From Tianweitania sp. UT-5YL-CI-8 (lineage in GTDB: Bacteria; Pseudomonadota; Alphaproteobacteria; Rhizobiales; Rhizobiaceae), in contig NZ_JASCRR010000028.1 of the NCBI RefSeq assembly GCF_030010215.1, forward strand, positions 1 through 34,695: a DNA stretch of 34,695 bases. Reading direction: 5' to 3'. The position numbers and the translations under genes were made by a program. This document shows positions 34,570 to 34,695 of this stretch, in pieces. Numbering within the stretch: the first letter of the stretch is position 1; the number at the start of each line of letters is the position of its first letter. The notes beneath the pieces were generated by a model. The model was given only the letters and a program-made list of their open reading frames with translations, searched no databases and was not told where the DNA came from.

Positions 34570-34620
34570 TGTCAATCGGCATCGTAACGGGACCCCTTAT
34601 CGGCCCCCAAAAGGGACCCC
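34570..34620. repeat. Repeat-bearing segment, possible IS21-type end
   Basis: Contains the second copy of the 22-bp repeat (34570-34591) and two spaced GGGACCCC-type units (ACGGGACCCCTT and AAAGGGACCCCT). Multiple short GGGACCCC-like repeats are common at the ends of IS21-family elements. No istA or istB sequence lies inside the window, so this is tentative. Confidence 0.3.
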
Positions 34621-34695
34621 TGCCTCTGGTTGCATAGGGTCAGCGCGCGTAGGCCCGGAGCTCTCCATTTAGCGCAGGGGCCTGCGGGCGCGGGT

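Overview
The window looks like a GC-rich accessory region from an alphaproteobacterium of the order Hyphomicrobiales (Rhizobiales). A Mesorhizobium/Phyllobacteriaceae-like host is my best guess, based on the MetK sequence style, the ABC-transporter-rich gene content and the GC-rich codon use. No rRNA, tRNA or CRISPR array was found. Four catabolic or metabolic blocks are separated by broken mobile elements and decaying genes, as in a plasmid or genomic island.

Block 1 (0.18-6.3 kb) is a quaternary-ammonium locus. A minus-strand ProXWV-type betaine ABC transporter (binding protein, permease, ATPase) and a TetR regulator lie divergent from a long FMN/Fe-S/FAD demethylase of the TMADH/StcD (N-methylproline demethylase) type. 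The likely job is uptake and demethylation of a betaine such as proline betaine. Two perfect palindromes sit between the divergent genes.

Block 2 (6.3-11.1 kb) is largely decayed. It holds an integrase remnant, a methyltransferase gene broken by a one-base deletion, an intact metK, and a secreted beta-helix gene that is frameshifted and then cut off by nested IS6-family and Tn3-family transposase remnants.

Block 3 (11.1-19.6 kb) is a divergent regulon around a GntR/FCD regulator. Leftward are a D-2-hydroxyacid dehydrogenase-like protein and a polar amino-acid-type ABC transporter. Rightward are an enolase-superfamily acid-sugar dehydratase, an SDR of the gluconate 5-dehydrogenase type, a zinc L-idonate 5-dehydrogenase-like enzyme and an AllA (ureidoglycolate lyase) family protein. 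The gene set suggests catabolism of a sugar acid or a conjugate of one.

A mobile-element scar follows (19.9-21.35 kb): an IS66 transposase C-terminal remnant, an IS6-family element with recognisable terminal inverted repeats and near-perfect 8-bp target repeats but a frameshifted transposase, and the N-terminal remnant of an SDR gene.

Block 4 (21.6-33.9 kb) is one tightly packed plus-strand operon: GntR/FCD regulator, complete Dpp/Opp-type ABC transporter, alpha/beta hydrolase, acyl-CoA synthetase, CocE/NonD-family acyl hydrolase and M20 amidohydrolase. Most junctions are ATGA/TGATG overlaps or a few bases. The logic is import, hydrolysis of ester or amide bonds, and CoA activation of the released acid. 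I do not recognise it as a named pathway, and it is the best candidate for an undescribed system. The right edge holds a multiply frameshifted FabF-like remnant and what may be an IS end.
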